Positions 7,229 to 9,826 of a stretch of 9,826 nucleotides of DNA are shown here, one piece after another; within the stretch, counting starts at the first letter, position 1; every line of letters begins with the position of its first letter. Both the position numbers and the translations under genes were made by a program. Below the pieces are notes generated by a model. It ran no database searches. It was not told the DNA's origin and saw only the letters and a list, made by a program, of their open reading frames with translations. Source of the stretch: Bacillota bacterium (GTDB lineage Bacteria; Bacillota_A; Clostridia; DSM-8532). The stretch is taken from positions 1 through 9,826 of the forward strand of contig JAFADM010000467.1 of assembly GCA_023424865.1 (NCBI GenBank). Direction: 5' to 3'.

Positions 7229-7257
7229 ATTATATTCCAAATTATACCATTTGTCAA
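7229..7257 (-). promoter_or_regulatory. Perfect-consensus sigma-A promoter of the lipoprotein gene
   Basis: On the - strand: TTGACA (7257-7252), exactly 17 bases, then TATAAT (7234-7229). All twelve consensus bases match at the optimal spacing. A second TATAAT-like hexamer lies inside the spacer. Transcription should start near 7222, giving a leader of about 60 bases. The gene is expected to be strongly transcribed in growing cells unless repressed. Confidence 0.85.
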
Positions 7258-7280
7258 TGAAACGTAGTCCCGGTCATTTT

Positions 7281-7309
7281 GGATAACCTTTAAAAACCGG
7301 AGGATACTA
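7281..7309 (+). promoter_or_regulatory. Possible sigma-G-like promoter of ligD
   Basis: GGATA (7281-7285) and GATACTA (7303-7309), 17 bases apart, match the Bacillus forespore sigma-G pattern (GNATR, about 18 bases, CATNNTA) with one mismatch. No good sigma-A promoter is visible in front of ligD; TTGGAT/GATACT with 18 bases is poor. Sigma-G control of ykoU/ykoV (ligD/ku) is established in Bacillus subtilis. Transfer to this organism is inference, and the match is short. Confidence 0.35.
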
Positions 7310-7347
7310 ACTTTAAGGATCGAAAAATCTAAAAAGGTAGTTAGCGT

Positions 7348-9813
7348 ATGTCAGAAAAGTTGGAAGCCTATAATGAAAAAAGAAATTTTTACAAAACCGG
7401 CGAACCCCCTGGGAAAGCAGCACAGCCGCAAGGCCCCCTGAAATTTGTTATCCAGCATCATATGGCTCGAAGAGATCACTATGATCTACGACTTGAATGG
7501 GATGGAGCTCTTTTAAGCTGGGCCGTGCCAAAAGGCCCTTCCTATAACACCCGGGACAAACGGCTTGCCGTAGAGGTGGAGGATCACCCCCTGGAGTACC
7601 GGAATTTTGAAGGGACCATCCCCAAGGGGGAATATGGCGGCGGAGTCGTCATGCTCTGGGATGAGGGCACATGGGAGCCTCAGACCGATACATCCGAGGG
7701 GCTTCGGGAAGGTTCCTTAAAGTTTATACTGAAAGGGACACGGCTTAAGGGAAAATGGGCTTTGGTACGGATGAAGGAAAAGGCCGGGGAAACAAAAAAC
7801 AACTGGCTCCTCCTTAAAGAAAAGGACGATTACGCCAAAGCTGAAGACGGCATTACCGGATTTACCACCAGTGTAAGAACAGGGCGTACCATGGAGGAAA
7901 TCGAAAAGGGCGGGGAGGAAAAAATTAAAAGGAACCCCTTTCATAAAACCGGCGTTCAGCTTGCCAGGCTTGTCTCGGCTGTTCCTGAGGGGGAGGATTG
8001 GCTTTATGAGCTTAAATACGACGGCTACAGGATTCTTGCCTATGTTGAGGGCAGCGGCGCTTCTCTTATAACCCGAAATGGTAATGACTATACCCATCGT
8101 TTTCATGACATTGCCCTATCCCTTACGGATTGGGCTTCCGGAAGGCCTATGGTTTTGGACGGTGAAATGGTTATCACCGATTCGGAGGGCAAAACTGACT
8201 TTCAGGCTCTTCAAAACTACTTAAAGAATCCCCGAAATCAAAGCCTTACCTATATTATCTTTGATCTTCTGGCCCTGGATGGGGAGGATCTTCGGGATAA
8301 GCCCCTTTTGGTACGAAAACAAACCCTGGAAGCACTCATGAAAGACTGTCCTAAAAACCTTCACTACAGCCAGCATATCAAGGGAAAAGGAAAGGAAAGT
8401 CTCCTTGTGGCCTGTCAGTCCAATTTGGAGGGAATTGTGGGGAAAAAGGCGGACTCTATCTATAGCGGAACACGAAATGAGGATTGGATTAAGCTTAAAT
8501 GCGATACCCGACAGGAGTTCGTCATTGGAGGCTATACCCTTACGGATAAAAAAACATGGGGGTTAAGCTCACTTCTTCTTGGGGTCTACGAAGAAGGCGG
8601 GCTTATTTATGCAGGACGGGCCGGAACGGGCTTTACCGAGGAAAGCATGGCGGAGCTTGTTAATAAATTTGAAAGCCTGACAAGAAAAGCCTCTCCCTTC
8701 AAGCTGGCCCCAAAACCAAGGAGCAATGAAAAAATCACCTGGCTCAAACCTGATCTTGTGGCAGAAATTAAGTTTGCCCAATGGACCGACGACAATCAGT
8801 TAAGGCAGGCCAGCTTTAAGGGTCTTCGTACGGATAAGGATCCCAGGGATGTAAGAAGGGAAACGCCCCGGGATGATCTTCCTGCTGAAGATAAACCGGG
8901 TGAATCCCCCTCCCCTTCTGTGCCTTCTGGGCAGGCTTCAAAGGCAAATGGCGGCAAGGTCACCCTTCATGGTATAAAAATCTCCAATCCCGGCAAGGTA
9001 ATTTACGACGAACCTCCGGTCACAAAGCTGGATATTGTCCATTATTATGCGCGGGTGTGGGAAAGGATGATGCCCTATGCGGCAAACAGGGTACTTACCA
9101 TGGTGCGCTGTCCCAAGGGCGTAAACCAGCCCAGCTTCTATAAAAAGCATCCGGGCCGGGAGAAAAGCGAAGGACTTGTCACGCTGCCCATTACAACAGG
9201 AAGCGGGAAAACAGAGGAATACTGCTACATCGAAAGTCTTCCCGGCCTTATTTATGAGGTGCAGATGGGCACGCTGGAATTTCACCTCTGGGGAAGCCGT
9301 GCCGACAATCTGGAAAGGCCCGACATGATGGTCTTCGACCTGGATCCGGATGAAGGTATGGACCTTCAAACCGTTCGCCGGGGGGTAAAGGATGTAAAGG
9401 ATATCCTTGAACAGCTTTCACTGAAATCTTTTCTTAAAACCAGCGGAGGCAAGGGCTACCATGTGATGGTCCCCTTGAAGCCCTCTGTGGAATGGGATGT
9501 TTTCCATGGCTTTGCAAGGCGCGTTGCCGAAGTAATGGAACAAAAATGGCCTGACCGCTACACCAGCAATGTCAGAAAGGCCAACCGGAAAAACAAAATT
9601 TTCATTGACTGGATTCGAAACGGAAGAGGTGCCACAAGCGTTGCCCCCTATTCCCTGAGGGCGAGAAAGGGAGCCCGGGTATCCATGCCCATCAGCTGGA
9701 ATGAGCTTGATTCGGTTGCCCCCGACGCCATCAGTATAAAGGAAGCCCTTTTAAGGATTGACGGGCCGGATCCCTGGAAGGATTTTCACCTTAATGACCA
9801 GCGGCTTAAATAA
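7348..9813 (+). CDS. ligD: Multifunctional NHEJ DNA ligase D (phosphoesterase-ligase-polymerase)
   Basis: This is an 821-residue protein that repairs double-strand breaks with Ku. Residues about 1-165 form the 3'-phosphoesterase domain, with His38, His44, Asp46, Arg48, His80 and Tyr84 matching the known active-site pattern. Residues about 205-505 form the ATP-dependent ligase: nucleotidyl Lys223 in ELKYDGYR, DGE at 271-273, EGIVGKK at 361-367, KLK at 382-384, then an OB domain. A Pro/Ser/Asp-rich linker (about 506-545) leads to the AEP-type polymerase domain (about 546-821), with Asp664 and Asp666 in FDLDPDEG and Asp754 in FIDW. All three catalytic centres look intact. The order and length match the PE-LIG-POL type known from Pseudomonas aeruginosa. 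The ATG follows AAAAAGG at rather long spacing (about 11 bases), suggesting modest translation. It is divergent from the lipoprotein gene. No ku is visible, and only 13 bases follow the stop. Confidence 0.97.
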   Translation: MSEKLEAYNEKRNFYKTGEPPGKAAQPQGPLKFVIQHHMARRDHYDLRLEWDGALLSWAVPKGPSYNTRDKRLAVEVEDHPLEYRNFEGTIPKGEYGGGVVMLWDEGTWEPQTDTSEGLREGSLKFILKGTRLKGKWALVRMKEKAGETKNNWLLLKEKDDYAKAEDGITGFTTSVRTGRTMEEIEKGGEEKIKRNPFHKTGVQLARLVSAVPEGEDWLYELKYDGYRILAYVEGSGASLITRNGNDYTHRFHDIALSLTDWASGRPMVLDGEMVITDSEGKTDFQALQNYLKNPRNQSLTYIIFDLLALDGEDLRDKPLLVRKQTLEALMKDCPKNLHYSQHIKGKGKESLLVACQSNLEGIVGKKADSIYSGTRNEDWIKLKCDTRQEFVIGGYTLTDKKTWGLSSLLLGVYEEGGLIYAGRAGTGFTEESMAELVNKFESLTRKASPFKLAPKPRSNEKITWLKPDLVAEIKFAQWTDDNQLRQASFKGLRTDKDPRDVRRETPRDDLPAEDKPGESPSPSVPSGQASKANGGKVTLHGIKISNPGKVIYDEPPVTKLDIVHYYARVWERMMPYAANRVLTMVRCPKGVNQPSFYKKHPGREKSEGLVTLPITTGSGKTEEYCYIESLPGLIYEVQMGTLEFHLWGSRADNLERPDMMVFDLDPDEGMDLQTVRRGVKDVKDILEQLSLKSFLKTSGGKGYHVMVPLKPSVEWDVFHGFARRVAEVMEQKWPDRYTSNVRKANRKNKIFIDWIRNGRGATSVAPYSLRARKGARVSMPISWNELDSVAPDAISIKEALLRIDGPDPWKDFHLNDQRLK

Positions 9814-9826
9814 AGCCTGTAAATAA

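Noticed and set aside
7201..7347. Riboswitch or structured leader before ligD
   Set aside because: Only a short CCGGT/ACCGG inverted pair is visible, with no recognisable riboswitch motif.
8938..9369. 143-codon frame on the - strand within ligD
   Set aside because: The + strand encodes the conserved polymerase domain here, so the antisense frame is a shadow; likewise the frames at 7717-8106 and 8569-8795.

Overview
The window looks like chromosomal DNA of a Gram-positive Firmicute, most plausibly a spore-forming member of the Clostridia or a related group. The grounds are a large cell-surface protein ending in three SLH domains, strong AGGAGG-type ribosome binding sites, near-consensus vegetative promoters, intermediate base composition and a lipoprotein with a typical lipobox. 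The species cannot be fixed from the sequence. I see no phage, transposase, CRISPR, rRNA or tRNA.

Region 1 (1-4328, + strand) is the 3' part of one very large exported protein whose start lies outside the window. It carries Ig-like beta domains, a complete calcineurin-like metallophosphoesterase core, three tandem 99-residue repeats, a pre-SLH beta domain and three C-terminal SLH modules. It is probably held on the cell wall or S-layer and hydrolyses an extracellular phosphoester. The stop codon is followed by a 96-bp hairpin-bearing segment between two 16-bp direct repeats, and then by a canonical intrinsic terminator (4461-4498).

Region 2 (4521-6174, - strand) is a two-gene operon. A MarR-family regulator comes first and overlaps by ATGA an unusual short-chain dehydrogenase. 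That protein lacks the catalytic lysine of its family and carries a two-helix membrane domain at its C-terminus. A TTGACA-N16-TAAAAT promoter precedes the operon, and an AT-rich region with inverted and direct repeats lies where an autoregulatory MarR operator would be expected.

Region 3 (6297-7257, - strand) is a single lipoprotein gene of unknown function, driven by a perfect TTGACA-N17-TATAAT promoter.

Region 4 (7348-9813, + strand), divergent from the lipoprotein, is a full-length LigD with phosphoesterase, ATP-dependent ligase and polymerase/primase domains in that order. It is the end-processing and sealing enzyme of bacterial non-homologous end joining. No ku gene is visible, but only 13 bases follow ligD, so ku may lie just downstream. 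A possible forespore (sigma-G-like) promoter precedes ligD.

The four units appear functionally independent. The least explained items are the SDR-membrane fusion with a degenerate active site, the tandem-repeat surface phosphoesterase, the short element after its stop codon, and the orphan lipoprotein.
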